Assembly: GCA_001792895.1 (NCBI GenBank)
Contig: MARA01000024.1
Span: 496,001-560,000, forward strand
Direction of reading: 5' to 3'
DNA length: 64,000 bases
Source: Lentinus brumalis
Taxonomy: Eukaryota; Basidiomycota; Agaricomycetes; Polyporales; Polyporaceae
Part shown: positions 33,901 through 46,991 of the stretch, piece by piece
Layout of the letters: each line of letters opens with the position of its first letter
How positions within the stretch are numbered: position 1 is the first letter of the stretch
Translations under genes and position numbers: made by a program
The notes under the pieces: model-generated
What the model was told of the DNA's origin: nothing
What the model saw: only the letters and a program-made list of their open reading frames with translations
The model's database searches: none

Positions 33901-36900
33901 TGACGCGGACATACCCTGACAGTGGACACTTACACAGTTCACTGCCTGCGCAGACACGAGTCGCGCTCGATGCTAATAACTGCTCAGAACCCAGTACCCA
34001 CAACAATGCCATGCCTATCACGATCCCGCTTGCAACGGGCGCGCCGCCGACGGTCACGATGTCCCGAATACGCTGCGCACAGTACAACGCGGATATCGTG
34101 CTGCTCGCTGTGCGCTGTGCCCGGGGGCAGATGATCTGGCGTATGTTTGTTTACATGCCCTTGCATGCCAGTGACGTTAAGCTTCGTCCATCTGTGAGTC
34201 AGTCTCTCGCATGTCGAGGTCCATGTTGCTCACGTTGCGGCGACGTCAGCGACCACACCCCTTGCCTATTTCGTTCGAGAACGCGATTGTGAGTGAGACA
34301 ACATGATGCACGACATGCGCAGAGAGACAACAACAAAGACGGCGACGGACCACCTGTGCGAGACGAGTACGACGACATAGTCGTCGATCGAGTGGCTCAA
34401 TCTCGCAGTGGAGCGCCATCATCCTAAAGGCCACTCCAGTCCCTCTAGAGTCCTGCTGTCCAGCGCGAATATCCCGATGAAGACTTCAGGCAGCTTCGCC
34501 CACCCCTCTTAGTCCGACAACAAAAGGAAAGATGACACACGCTCCCGCACTGGCGACCGCGCCCAGAGACCATGCGTCCCGCTTCGCGCCCTTCGCAGAT
34601 CAGCGCCACGAAGTCGCGGAATGTTATGTAGCGCTGCCGTCACCGTGGTCTATGCGCCCGTTGGTCCGTCAAGCAACAAGCGTACCTTCTATACGTGGCT
34701 CTCGTCTCTGACTTCTCCCAGCCGCCGGCATGGTGGTGGGACCTTCGGTGCGTGCAGCTTCATCAGACGTTCCGAGACGTTCTCCCGTTTCTGCTACGCT
34801 GAAGCCTGTCTTTCCTCAGCCGCAACCGCAACCGCAACCTCCTCGTGTTGCCGTCATCCGACGGGACCTGCAGGCAGTAGAACATGGCGCATGTCAAACG
34901 TTCTCCTGCGTGCCAATGCAAGCGACGCTCTAAGGCCGCAGTCTCGTCACCTGGTAGCCTGCATGGTGGGCGTATTTCCTTCCCCGTAGTTGTGCGTCCA
35001 CCTTCGTGCTGCATTCGACGTAACTGACACTTGCTGGCTTCTCCCAGACAGCTCAAAAGTCGGTATTCCAAGGATTCAATGGAAACCCTCAGCTACTTCC
35101 GCCGCGTGTCCATTGCGTCTCATCGGCATCGGCATGCTACTGACTCTGTCCATTCCATTCTCAGGACACCTTTTGTTCCACCTTCCTGACCTAGTCTTGC
35201 GGCGGTGCTGCATTTTGCTCGCAGCTGGAGGCGCGAAGCGTGAGAGCCTGCCTCTCCGCCCGGGGCTTTGACTCTGCGTACTACCACGCACGCACGCACT
35301 CTTTCTCGTGCCTTCTCCCATCAGACGCCCCACCGCCTTTCAAGATGGCCGGCGCTGGACGTCCTCACGCTCACGACGCGCATCGGGACACACCGTGGAC
35401 CGTGGAGATCAATCAAAGGACTCGGCGCGAAGATCCCAGGAAGCTCGAACCTCCCCTTCCATCCCACCCTGCACGAAAGCTTGACAGATGGGATGCAGCA
35501 CGCTACGAGACCATCGCGTTTCAAGTTGAAGCAAAGGATCCTGGTGGGCCCGTGATCAAGAACACCGACTCGAGTCCATGTCGACATCTCGTCTCCTCGA
35601 CTGGGACTGGGATCAGAGGCGTGTCAGCCGCCGCCTTGTGGACCCATATGCACCTATCACCTGTCCTCGCGTCCTCGGCTGCAATTTTCCTCCGTCGTGC
35701 GCCATTGTGGCTACATGACTCCATCGCGCAGCGAGTCTGCATCGTGCAACAACACAAGACCACGAGATCCGTCTTGGGTTTGGGGCATTTTTCGGCGCGT
35801 GCGAGACTGGAGTCAACGTTCTTGTGCTCCTCCTACTGCGGAGAGGCTGGAACCTTCTTGGTAGGCTTAGCTCCTCCTGTTGTTGAGTAAACAAACCAAA
35901 AACTTCCCTATGTACGAATTTGCTGGACTTGTCGAAGATCCGGACTTGCCGTAATACATCCGAGTTCGAGCTCCGATATGCCACGTCAGTGCTGAGTAAG
36001 TGGGAGGGACTTACTCCGTTACAACTCCGCTGGCTTCCCAGCACAGCATCAGTCTTTTGCTTCCGTCCCTCCGAGAGCGAGCGGTCCTTCGCGAACTCCA
36101 GAGCTCGCTGAAACTCGAAAATTTCGTCCATGGTTCTGTCAGCCGCGGTCAATGATAGAAAGTCCGGAACAGCGGGGGAGAGGAAGTCTTGCTTCGTGGC
36201 TCAGGTACGCCGGAACTTTGTAGTTTGCGTCCGCCTAGAGCGAAGCATTATTCATGCCCGCTGACTCGTAAACCTTGTACATAGGGAATCCTACTGCGGT
36301 GCGGAGCGGGGTTATGCCAGCTTACAACTCTCTCCGCAGTCAGCAATGCATCTTGGTGGAATATGGTGCGACATTCCTGCGATCCTCGCCAGAAGGTCCG
36401 TCCTTATCCTACGACTTCGTCCAGCGCACTCCTGCGTGGTTCTAGCTGTCCACTTCGTGGACATGCTGACCAGAGAAGTATGCATAAGGATGCCCGTCGC
36501 ATATTCCCGACCCGCACCTCTGTTCAGCGAACGCACCTCGACTGCTGTACAGGGGCGGGTTTAGTATGGTGGTGACGCGGCCCCCGCTTGTCATTTGGAC
36601 TCACGGCGAAAGTACCAGCCATATGGCATGCTGCGCACTAGTTCCGCACGTTCCAAGGATGGTGTGACGGAACGAGACGTTCTCGATTCGAGCAACAAAA
36701 GTGCTCGTTGACTTGCGTTGCTGTGACTAGGCGATGCTGTTCATCCGCCAATGTTCGTGAGCATGCGGCTGAGGAGAGTCAGAGAGAGTCCTCGTGTCTT
36801 CAGCGTAATTTTTATACACCAAGGGGTACATGGCTTCTATGTTGTGCGAATCCTTTGGGGTGATGTTTCAAATTCCTCACATTAATGGCGCCCCACCAGT

Positions 36901-39900
36901 GCTCGGGGCCCCATCTCATGAGGCATGAGGGCATGCTTCGCGCAGGGCGTCCAATTCATGTTCTTGAGCGCAAGAACGGAGCTCCAGCGTTTGACTGGCA
37001 CTTTCGTAGAATTATGACCAACCGCATCCCTGCGTCTATCGCAGGGCGTTCAGTAGGACGCTGTCCATGGGCGCTCAGATCAAGATTGGATCCACGTTTG
37101 CAAGTCTGGACTCTCGAGCGGGGAAAGCAGCAAGCTCAAGATGTGTCCCTCGCGGCGCCAGGTCAGCTACGAGCGTCCATCAAGGACCACCTGCTCCCAG
37201 TGCTGTCCACGATTGATCGCTGTTCCATGTATGTATCAGATGTCCGCCGCCACACCGACTACGGTCACAGCGGGCTCTCATACTGAACGCATTTGGCCTA
37301 GGTGACTCCCGACGTTTCACGTCGTGCCCGTCTCCGGACCGAACATCCACACTACTCATGCCCTAATCCGTCGTGCGGTCTTTCAAGCGTTATCGTCTCC
37401 GCTGGCTCCTGCAAAATCGCAACATCAATCAGAACGCATCCGCGCTGCGTAACGACATATCAAGCACCCGCCGGTTGGTCGGGCGCACGGGTCGCTCGCA
37501 CGATGGTCTTCGGACACTCTCAGCGGTCATGTTACGGAAGAGCGCAGTCTCCGACGCGGCACTAATCGGGCAGATTGACTCTATGACGGTGAGTACATCG
37601 CTACCCCATGCGGTTTCTTGGACGATGACGCCATTCTTGTGCCACGAACTCTCAGTTCTCCTGACGCGGACGAGAGTTCACTCAATCCAAGCTCTGAGCC
37701 CCAGTACACAGCCTCATCCTGACAGAGCTGGGAATAACGCACTCTGTCCGTCCCGAGGCTGACGTCAGAGGCATAAATGGTTCGCTTGCGGTGGAGATTC
37801 ATCGCACCAGGTTGAGCGTCGCTCTGACTTGCCTACTTCAGGTTGCGTGCGTATAGCAGCAGTCATTGAGTCAGATCTGTTCCCATCGGAATGTTTCGGG
37901 ACCATGTGCTATGCTGATACTTCTCTCCCCGAGATTCCTACGATCTTCCTATTAGGGCGAGCGACAGACAAGCGTGCCTAGAACATTTGTACCCGCACTC
38001 GATAGCCATCGTATCCAGTTAGGCGCAGGGAGCCACGCTTCGTTGAATGGTGCTGGGAGTCCACTGATCCGCCTTCATAACAGCTCGGTGGTGCTGGTGA
38101 TCCTCTTGGCTTAGTCAAGAGATCCAGGTACGCAAGGTGAGTTCTCGTCAATGTCGTATGCTGTCTAGTGCCTTCTATGAAGGATATGTTCGTCTACTCC
38201 AATGAGTCCATGGAGGTCTTATCGGAGTGCAAAGCTCTGTGTGGTGGCCGCGATGTAATTGACACTTGACGTTGGTGGTGCACTACTTTCACCGTCACTG
38301 CACATTGCATTTTAAGAACTAGTGGTCTCTGTTGAAGTGTAGCGATATCCCGTCCATCGCCTTCCCGCTCTGCCCAATTGCGTTCTCGATGCACGTTACT
38401 GAACGGTGCAATCATTTTGACTTTGCAGCTGCCGGCCTTACTTGCGTCGCTCGACGTACGATGTGAGGTTAGGCCGCCACCGAGCTCCCCGGCGGCTTCC
38501 TGTTGATATCGATCTTCTTGTTTGCATCTCCTCGTATCCATGCTTCAGCCAACTCCGCATCTGAGCTTCCCGTGATCCCAGCCTCTGCTAGCAACTATTA
38601 CGGCGGCCATGGCCAACCTCGAGAAGGCAAGTGCGTCGTTTATCCTGCTGCGATCGCCCAAACGCTGACGACTTCGATGTCGATCATACGGCTGACATAT
38701 ACCTATGTCTGTGCCGTCGACAGCTCTCAACTGCATCCACAAACAGTGATATATGGAGAGTGCGTCTGCATGCCTGTCTCAGGATCTTTTCTGTGTTTGT
38801 GTGTGTGTGTGCCGCTGTATTAGGTTTTCGAAGGTGGTCCAGCCCCTGCGGGCGGGTCGGCTTGCCATACCGTGACAGCCGTTTGCATAACGATAGGCCC
38901 CTCGCGAACTGTGTACACACAGTCGGTTATCGGCGGAGTTCGTACTTTTGAGGCTTCTCGTTTCATCTCATCCCTACTCACTTACTCATCACTTATCCTT
39001 TTTCCAAGTCCGCTTACGCGGCAGTGTGTGTAAACAGTGTGGAGGGGCCTATCGTTATGCAAACGCCTGGAATACTTGCATTTTAGCTCTTCCCTGGAGC
39101 CACTGTGGGCGTCCTAGTGCCGTAGCCCATCACAACAGCGCGGGAGACGCAGGAGTTGACGGTCTCATCAGCATCGCAGACAATCCAGGGGTACTAGGAA
39201 ATGGAAGACCAGGTTCGAAAGTCGGCGCCCGACGTGCTTGTTGTTCTATACTCGGTATGGTTTGTACTTGTCTCTCTTGCCTTGATTGTATCGAATGCAC
39301 ATGCCTGATGTCTCCCCTTCCGATGGCACATGCGTGCGCTGAAGTGCTACGAAACAAGTGTGACTAGTCGGTGAGAACAACATCGCCGTCACGGACACAA
39401 TCATAGCGGCAATATGGCGTGGGGTGGCTCAGAGCCTCATGTTCGGAAGGAGGGCTTCTAGCTCCCGCCGCGGAGTGCGCCAAGCTTCGACTCGCGCGCA
39501 CTACTATCCGCGAATCAGCCATTTCGGTGAGTTCATCGCAGGACTGCGGAGGCCCGCCGGTCCCCGGGACCCATATCGCGTCCACGCAGAGAGACGTCCG
39601 ATCTCAGCCAACATCTCTGTGGGAGATGTATGACAAGGAGGTTAAGTCGGTACTCAAAGATACGGTTGTGCCACCCGCAGCGCTTCGAGCAGCATCTTCG
39701 GAGCGACGGGCCTGGACAGCTGCTCCGTCTTGTCTCATGATCTGCACACGCCCGACCTGGCCTCCCGGGGTCTCATTTCTTTCGGACATCGAACAACCCG
39801 GCCCAGGGGCGATAATCTGCAGAGCATCGGAGAGCTGGCACGTATACACCGTGCTTAATGATCGCGGGCTCCGAATGCGTGAAGCATGGATGCTGGTCAG

Positions 39901-41081
39901 TCCTTGTTCACAGGTACTTAAACAAAGAGAACAAAGCCCGCGATTCAAACGTGTTCACGGCGACGCTTCCCTGCCGCTGAACGCAGGATGCGGCCATACG
40001 GCTGCAGGTTGCAGAGTCCTCGGGTCGCAGTGCCTCTCCTAGGCCGACGATGCTTCGGTCGAGTTCCTATCACGAACGCTCAGGCCGGGCAACTCTCGTT
40101 GTACGCACGCTGCGCTGATTGTGCGAGTACGGCTTGTCCTCCGCCCGGGATCCAGCCTTCCACGCGCGTGGCACAAACTTCAAGTTCGTCCGGGTTCCAC
40201 CACCAAGCCAACTTCGGATCCACGTTGCCAGGCCCAAAGACCCTGGAACTCTGCTGGGACAGGTGGTCGTGGTTGGAGATGACTTCCGCCAGATGCACGG
40301 GATAGTCCGCTGACCTATGTGGCAAGGCCATACGTGCAAAGGTCGGACCGTTCGTGCCCAGTCTGGTCCACGCCACCCAATCTTTCTTCGACTGCGGTAT
40401 ACAGAGAGATGCCGCTGGATGGCAAGGTATGCAGTTCCCATAACCGCAGACTGATTTCTTGCATGACGCTACCTGGGAACCTTCTTCGAGCCTCTCGCTA
40501 GCCAGTGAGTACGGAAAATGCGTCCGTGTTCGCCTAGAACGGTCCGTAAGTAGCGTGAGACTGGTGTCCCGCGGACTTCGCACCAGGGACCGAAATCTCT
40601 TGCTCGCGCATCGGACAAACAGATTTCCGTTCCGGAATAGAAAGCTGGCTTCAGAGACACCGAGAGCCCTCGCGAAGCGTTCCGACAGGTCGCGCTACGA
40701 AGGGCCCCTGATGCGCACGGATGCGACGCCAGACGCCACGAAGGCGTACGAAGTCATCGAAGGCCGCTATACCACCACCAGTGGCGGGCCTCGTGCTCCG
40801 GAGTCCGGACTACGGAAGTCCCGCAGATTGAGGATGGAGATCCGAGGTCAGCGAAGCACCCTCTTTCGCCTCATTGGCCCCCGGAGAAGGTGGAGTGTGC
40901 CGGAGCACCTGCGATACGGTGTCTGGGCCTTGGAACACTGCTTGCACGTTTGTTCGGTGCGTTGGCAGCAGTTGGCGGCCGCGTACCGCACGCTGACCAG
41001 CACGCTGAAACTGAAGGAGAATAGTCGTTGCGGCAATGAGACATACAGTATGAACGCCGGAAGGGATGTGTGTGGTCCGTC
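27981..41081. other. Very long gene-poor stretch (about 13 kb)
   Basis: No gene can be supported between cyclin paralogue 1 and the AAA ATPase. The region is rich in CT/CG motifs and has several long open frames, but none has a recognisable domain. Candidates looked at and not accepted include frames near 34.6-35.9 kb (a PQPQPQPQPP run at about 34.8 kb), 35.6-36.15 kb on the minus strand (starting MDEIFEFQRALEFAKDRS) and 40.07-40.58 kb on the minus strand. A (CAA/CAG)n-like run is at about 31320-31350. It may contain non-coding transcripts or very degraded elements. Confidence 0.5.
28071..28080 (-). promoter_or_regulatory. TATA-like box upstream of cyclin paralogue 1
   Basis: On the minus strand the sequence reads CTTATATCAG about 90-100 nt before the ATG at 27980. 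The other two cyclin paralogues have clearer TATA boxes at similar positions. Confidence 0.3.
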
Positions 41082-44071
41082 TCATCCCTCCACCAGCCGT
41101 GCGCCACCCTTGTCGACGGTGAGGCGGATGCGATCGCCCGCGTCGACATCCTTGAACTGTACACGCGCATCAGTGACCGGCAACACAAAGAGACACCCAT
41201 GCGGCGTGGAACGCGCAGGGAGAGACGCCCCAAAGACCACGTACCGTGAGCTCCCGTGTACGATGCAGGCTCTCGATCTCGTCTACCCTGTCTCGGACAC
41301 CTTCCAAAAGCTCGTCGAACCCTTCTTCCGCGACTACCTCTTCCGCTGCATGGAGGATCAGCAGAGAATCGGGCGAGACGTCGTGGTTGATCTGCGGTTG
41401 CCACTACGGGTGAGTGGTAATTCTAGTGAGATGCATCGCACGAGAGACTCACGTCGATAGCTATGATATTCTTGCGGTCAAGGTCTGTGTTATTTTCCCA
41501 GTAAGGCAAGCGGACAGACAGCACAGAGACCGGGGACAAGATACTCACCGTCCAGGAAATCCGGACGAGTCATGATCTGTCGACACTCATACTGCATCGG
41601 AAAAGAGGGTCAGTAACGGCGAGGCTGTCTAGAGAGGAAACACCGACATAGGATATGCGAGGCAACGGCAGATTGTCCAAGTCGTCCTGCGTCGCCACGC
41701 CACGCTCGATCGCCTCCTTCACCCTCTCGACGTCGCCCTTGCGCCTCTTCACAAACTCCTGAAGTAGCAACCACGAGCACGATGACCATTTCTGCTCGTC
41801 CATCACGTCGTCGTCGCAGTCCGGGATCAGTCCAATTTGGCTGAGGAGCCAAGCTTTCTCCACGGCCAGCATGTGTTTCGCCTGCTTGACCATGTCTGAA
41901 GCCCTGCACACCTTGCCGAGGTAGGTGAGGCGGCCGCCGATGAGTTGGACGACTTCTTTGACTTCGTCAAGGGTGCTCTTCCTCCGGCGTGCGTTCATTC
42001 GGATGCGCATACCCGCGGTCACTGCGTCTTTAGGAGAGAGGTCATACACAGAGACGACGTGCATCCTGCTAGCATTCTTGCCTGCACTCCGTATGAGTAC
42101 AGCTTTGAGACCGCAGCGAAAGACGTACGCATCACGAAAAAGGGCCAGAAGTCATCGCTGTGTTTTATTAGTGAGAGACGATCGGATGGGCGGCCGCGAG
42201 GCAGAACACACCTGCTGAATACCATCGTCAAGATTCCTAGTCGACGCGTCAGGACAGCGTACGGCTTGGGCGAGTACCGAGCACTTACCACTTGCAGCCC
42301 ATCCTTCCGCCCGTTGTTGGAACTGAAGCAGCATGTTCCTGCCGTCATCGTCGTGGTTGAAGTAGTGGACGTTGTTGAGGACGAGGATGAGCGGCTTCCC
42401 GGTCCGTTGCGCGTGGCGGAGGGCGACCTTCTCAAGCTTGTTCAATGCTGAACAAAGAACGAGTGAGTGGTGTCGCAATTAACAGGACGAGGACGAGTAC
42501 ATACCACGCTCGATGTCAAGCGCGGGACCGCCTGAGTGCACATGATCATAAGTCCGAAGAATGAACAGACTACGCTTCATGATTACCTTCGCGAGGATCC
42601 CTCCTCTGGAACAGGCCGGTCTGCGTGTCCTCGTTGAACTCATAGTTCAGGGCCTTGCCCAGGCGAAGGCGGAAGACTTCCAGATCGGGATGCGCGTCGC
42701 ACATGGCCACGCCCTCAGCCTGCACGGCCTGCATGGCATCCAGGACCATCGTCGTCTTCCCGGTTCCCTGCATGCGGCATATGTTGAATTAACGACACCG
42801 CACGACGTCTCCTGCACACACCTTGGGGCCGAGGAGCATGAAGTAGTGTCCAACCTCGTCGCCGTGAATGATGCGGTCTATCAGGTCTTGCTCCGAGCGT
42901 CGTAGATGCTGTGTCCATGGCCCGTCCAGGTCCCAGTCCAGCTCTTCTATTGACGGGGTTTCGGACGCGTGGTCGCGCTTCCTGGTCGGCTGCTTCGCTA
43001 GCTCAAGCGCAGGATCGTAACCTGCAGCGAAGGCCTTTTCGATCTGGTGGGAGTGACATTAGTACATTCGGATACTTCGTATACACGGGGCGAAGTGCGT
43101 ATCAATAACAAGCATGACCCGCAATATCATATATGTATGCCCGAGACACCGACTCCTGCGAGACAAGAGTTCCACTATTGATTCGATCGACTACCTTCTT
43201 TTCCACTCGCCTCGGCGCACATGAGCAGCAGCTGCGACAACCTTCGACATACGCGTGAGGCGAATTTCTCTTCGCGGGTGCGCTACAGCATCTTTAGGCG
43301 TTTCCAGGCCTGACTGCCAGGTCTCAACCACGACAGCAGTCCGATGACTAGGGCGAACGATTGAAAAAGGGGGTATCTCTTTGATTGCGGACATTTTCAA
43401 GGAGTTCCTGCTCTGCTCCTCGCACCAATTTTCGGCGGGAACTATCAGACCAGATAGGCGACAGACTGTCTCCAAACAGGGGCGCGCCGGACAGGAGCAT
43501 CCTGACGGTGCGACGCCAAAGGGTACCGGTACATATTGCGGGGAAGCTCCACCAACAATATGTATCCGTATCCTTCAATGCAAAGATGCGTCGCATTTAC
43601 TAACGTGCAATCGCGTGTCTGTGCCGCCGCAGCGTTCTACGTTGATGTTGAACGTTTACCTTCCAAAGAACGTTCTCCTTGTACCAGGCCATATATATGA
43701 CACCACCGGCGAAGACTGTGAACTTGTCAGACAATTTCCCGAGTACTATTGAGCGCACATAACTCACGAACGGCGACACCGAAAACGGTGGTCAGGACAG
43801 CATCTCGGATTCCGCTGCCGCCACCGCCACCAAATCCCGGGCTGTTGAAACCTATCGAGGGACCGACAGGCGAAGAAGGAAGCTCTCCGTGGACCGCCTC
43901 GGCTTGCGCCTTCGGAAGCAGGATACTCTCCGGCTTATTCTGGCTGCGCGGAGGGGGAGAAGCGTAACTCAGGAACCGGATGCCACGGGGTCCGCTGTGA
44001 CGTTGCATCCAAGTTCCCGACTTATTTCTTGGTACTGCGTTCAACAGTGCTCGAAATTGCGGGGAGAGCAT
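41082..44071 (-). CDS. Mitochondrial inner-membrane AAA-type ATPase with C-terminal winged-helix-like part
   Basis: A 13-exon model keeps frame throughout: 43768-44071, 43660-43715, 42822-43043, 42587-42767, 42505-42531, 42289-42447, 42212-42236, 42129-42157, 41648-42081, 41549-41591, 41453-41484, 41245-41403 and 41082-41156, giving 581 residues. The N-terminus (MLSPQFRALLNAVPRNKSG) is rich in Arg/Lys and suits a mitochondrial presequence. A single membrane segment follows (FAGGVIYMAWY, about residue 110). The P-loop is LLGPKGTGKTTMV (about residue 190) and a Walker-B-like strand is PLILVLNNVHYF. The C-terminal half (DEVKEVVQLIGGRLTYLGKV and following) resembles the fungal AAA protein with a winged-helix C-domain. 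Role is unknown. The second intron is 616 nt, about ten times the local norm. It is divergent from cyclin paralogue 2. Confidence 0.9.
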
Positions 44072-44786
44072 CCTAAAAAGTTAGCTGAACATAGAACAAT
44101 GAAAGAGGGTGGTACAGGGCTTCAGGTGGGCGGAAGAGGTAAGGAAGAGGGGGGAAAGTGCCAATACCATGCCATCATGGTTGCGGCCTTGCACAGCCAA
44201 CATAATGAGCGCTAATTGCCGCCAAGCCTCTCACCACTGCGCCGGCGTCCTCCACCTCCCAGTGTGGCCTGCCTTCATCTTTACGAGTACACCGTACTAC
44301 TGAAATGCTCGGATAGAGCTCAAGACTGAACACTCAGCGACAGCGGGCCGCCACACCTTCCGATTGAACTTGGTGAAGTGGCTTTGATGCTGTAGCAATT
44401 GACTTGAACCACAGAGTCCTCAACGATGTCACCCTGTGGCATTGTATCGCCAACACCGTACTGCAGCATACTCAGACAGTCACGCTTGATCAGTAATGCC
44501 ACTTATGACCTATGCGATCGAGTTTCCACGTCACGGCAGAATCAACCGCTGGTGCGCCAGGTGATTATTGTCCACTTTGGCATTGTACCACGCAACTGAT
44601 GCGCTGCATGTTGGTCATACGGCCGCTTGCAAGGTTTAACAGTTCACAAAAGCTTGCCCGTCCTCCCATCTTTGTCATCTATGCACCGGGGCTCAGCGTA
44701 TAAATGCTGTTGAAACAGGTTCGCCACGAACAACCTCATCTCCCTCTCGATCAACCCAATCCCACCATCCTAAGTCGCAGTCGAAC
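44072..44786. other. Divergent upstream region between the AAA ATPase and cyclin paralogue 2
   Basis: This 0.7-kb interval has no coding signal. It contains the TATA box of the cyclin gene at 44699-44705. Confidence 0.55.
44699..44705 (+). promoter_or_regulatory. TATA box of cyclin paralogue 2
   Basis: TATAAAT lies 82-88 nt before the ATG at 44787. Paralogue 3 has TATAAAA at a similar place, which supports both. Confidence 0.5.
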
Positions 44787-45786
44787 ATGGCTAGCAGACC
44801 AAGTGGCTCCAGTGCCTCGCATGTATGTTCTCGCCGGCTCCATGTTGCTTCCGCTGCTCATTTTACCATTTCAGCCAGCAGCCCCATACTACGGCTATGA
44901 AGAGACTGCGAAGCTCTGCGCACGCTTCTTAAAACACGTCTTCGGGTGTCCTGACCTTCCGCCGCTGTCCACTACAGCGCCGGCTACCGTGCCGCTCGCC
45001 CCATCACCACCGCTGGCAAACTTCATCGCGTACGTCCTCCATCGAATCCGAGTCCCTACCTCCGTCGCCTTTGGAGCCCTCTACCTTCTGCAACGCCTGA
45101 AATCCCGGTATCCTGCCGCGCACGGTTCGTCGGGCCACCGGCTATTTATCTCAGCGTACATGATCGCGTCCAAGATGATCTGCGATGACACCTACTCGAA
45201 CAAGTCCTGGTCGATCGTTGGCCAAGGCATGTTCGCCCTCCGGGAGATCAACCAGATGGAGCGGGAAATGTGCTCCTACCTCGAGTGGCAGTTGAACTTC
45301 GAACCGCAAGCATTCAGGGAATTCGAAGAGAAGGTGCGCCATGACTTCAACGGGCCCGGGCTTGCCAAGCACTATAAACCAATGAACACGAGACCCTCGA
45401 CCCCCGTTGCGTCGACGACTCCGTACGTGATCGATAGCAATGGCGTTTGGGTGGCAGCTGCTCCTTCCTTCGCTGCATATTCGCAGAATCCGCCTTCGAT
45501 GTCGCTCTCGAGGCCGATGTCATCGCCGGTGCCTATACAAGCCGGTGCACCACCGTACTCAGCTTATCCCTCGCCCAGCGCCGTCGGGGCCCTCGGTTCT
45601 CGCGGACCCTCGATGTCGACCTCAACCGCACCAGCGTTCAGTGCAGTCCGGTTCGAGACGGCGGACCCGAGGATCAATTACACCCGGACATCGACGAATA
45701 CCTTCGTGCATACGCCCGTACAGTCCGAACCCGTGCAGTGGGACCCGTACAACCCGCAGTACCCCGCACGGCGCCCAAGGGACTGA
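44787..45786 (+). CDS. PCL-type cyclin, paralogue 2 (shortened first exon, altered C-terminus)
   Basis: Two exons (44787-44822 and 44875-45786) give 315 residues. The ATG at 44787 (MASRPSGSSASH) aligns with an internal MSSRPSGS of paralogue 3, so exon 1 is shorter than in the others; no upstream in-frame ATG was found. The intron position is the same as in both paralogues. The cyclin box is intact (YYGYEETAKLC, HRLFISAYMIASKMICDD, LREINQMEREMCSYLEWQL, EFEEKVRHDF). The Pro-rich tail is diverged and ends at 45786 with PARRPRD. The family's C-terminal motif is still encoded just downstream in another frame (KGLKCGDFFAHPELFVW, stop near 45830), so this copy has a frameshift or an unrecognised late intron. 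Confidence 0.88.
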
Positions 45787-46937
45787 AATGTGGCGACTTC
45801 TTTGCTCACCCAGAGCTATTCGTATGGTAGGGACTGAAGTCCTTGGTATCGTGCGGGGCGCACCGCGCCACTCGTGGTTGGCCCGCGTGTGTAGTGTGGC
45901 AGGGCCGCGCTACAAACCTTCATATGCATGTTTGCTCACGAAGATTGTGATTTACCACTCATCACCAACCCTCGTTCTATAATTTACATCACTTCCGTTG
46001 TGTCTGTGCATCCGTTCCTTGCTCTCCCACTGCTCCTGTTATCTCCCTGTCCCGGTCCCGCAGCTTGCAAGCTGTCCGCGCTGTGCGCACACTGAATCAA
46101 TCATATAAATACTTCAGCATTTCTGTAGTTACACTAGCAACCGGATGAAACAAGTCTACTTATGAATAACTGTCTTCTGCGAAGTGGCACTCGTAGAGCC
46201 TACTTAGTTCCTCCGCGCGGTTTCCATGGGCCCCGTGGCCGCTGGGGTTCCCGTGAGGATTTCATTCATGGACACCCTTCCTTCGTCTGGCCGTGCCAGA
46301 GCAGGCGGAATGCAGGTGCATTGAATTTGTGGTAAACCACCGCACCCAACGGCCCGTTCATTGTGATCGGGGACAAATAGCCGCTAACCGGTGTGCCCGG
46401 GCATTCCCACACTTTTCTACTTGTCTTAAGTGTACTTACGTGCGGTCGCCTCTGCCGCGCCCACATCTTGTACTACGCCGTCTGCAACTCGCCTGTGTAT
46501 AGTATGTCGTGGCTTTTTGGAGGGCTCCAAGAGCGACTGACAGAGCATGAACGTCCGCGTTCAGTGCGATGTGACGTAAGTACGTGGACCTTGAAATGAT
46601 AATTGGCCGAGTCCTCGCTTTGATGTTACTTTTACATAGCATCGACTTGCTCTTCCACGAGGCCATGTCTTGCCGAGATATCTCAAAGTCCGATACAGCC
46701 AGCTCCACGCTTTGCCAGGAGCGTTACTTATGACATTCGAGGAGGAGCATTACTGACGCCTGGCAAGTGATTGTTCTTCAGAGCCATGGCCATACTGCGC
46801 AAACGGTGCACCGCATTTGCGCGTCATCCTTCGCCTCGGGGGACTTGCCTGGTTGACAAAAGCTTGCTTTGTGCGCTTGGGTCGCTAGCCTCCTGCCTAT
46901 TTGGCAAATCTCTGCCCTGTTCCGTGTATGCCTGTTG
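45787..46937. other. Intergenic between cyclin paralogues 2 and 3
   Basis: Apart from the out-of-frame remnant of the cyclin C-terminus up to 45830, there is no recognisable coding signal. Confidence 0.55.
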
Positions 46938-46944
46938 TATAAAA
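46938..46944 (+). promoter_or_regulatory. TATA box of cyclin paralogue 3
   Basis: TATAAAA lies 48-54 nt before the ATG at 46992. Confidence 0.5.
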
Positions 46945-46991
46945 GCTCGCATTCAAAGGAGCCATGAGCAACCCCATCCCACTGCTTCCCC

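Noticed and set aside
35240..36152. Open frames on both strands near 35.2-36.15 kb as a possible gene
   Set aside because: No domain is recognised, and the two strands are open together over the same interval, which points to chance.
40459..41460. 333-codon open frame on the plus strand
   Set aside because: Its right half is antisense to the last exons of the AAA ATPase, the left half has no recognisable domain, and composition is Arg/Ser-rich as in chance frames.
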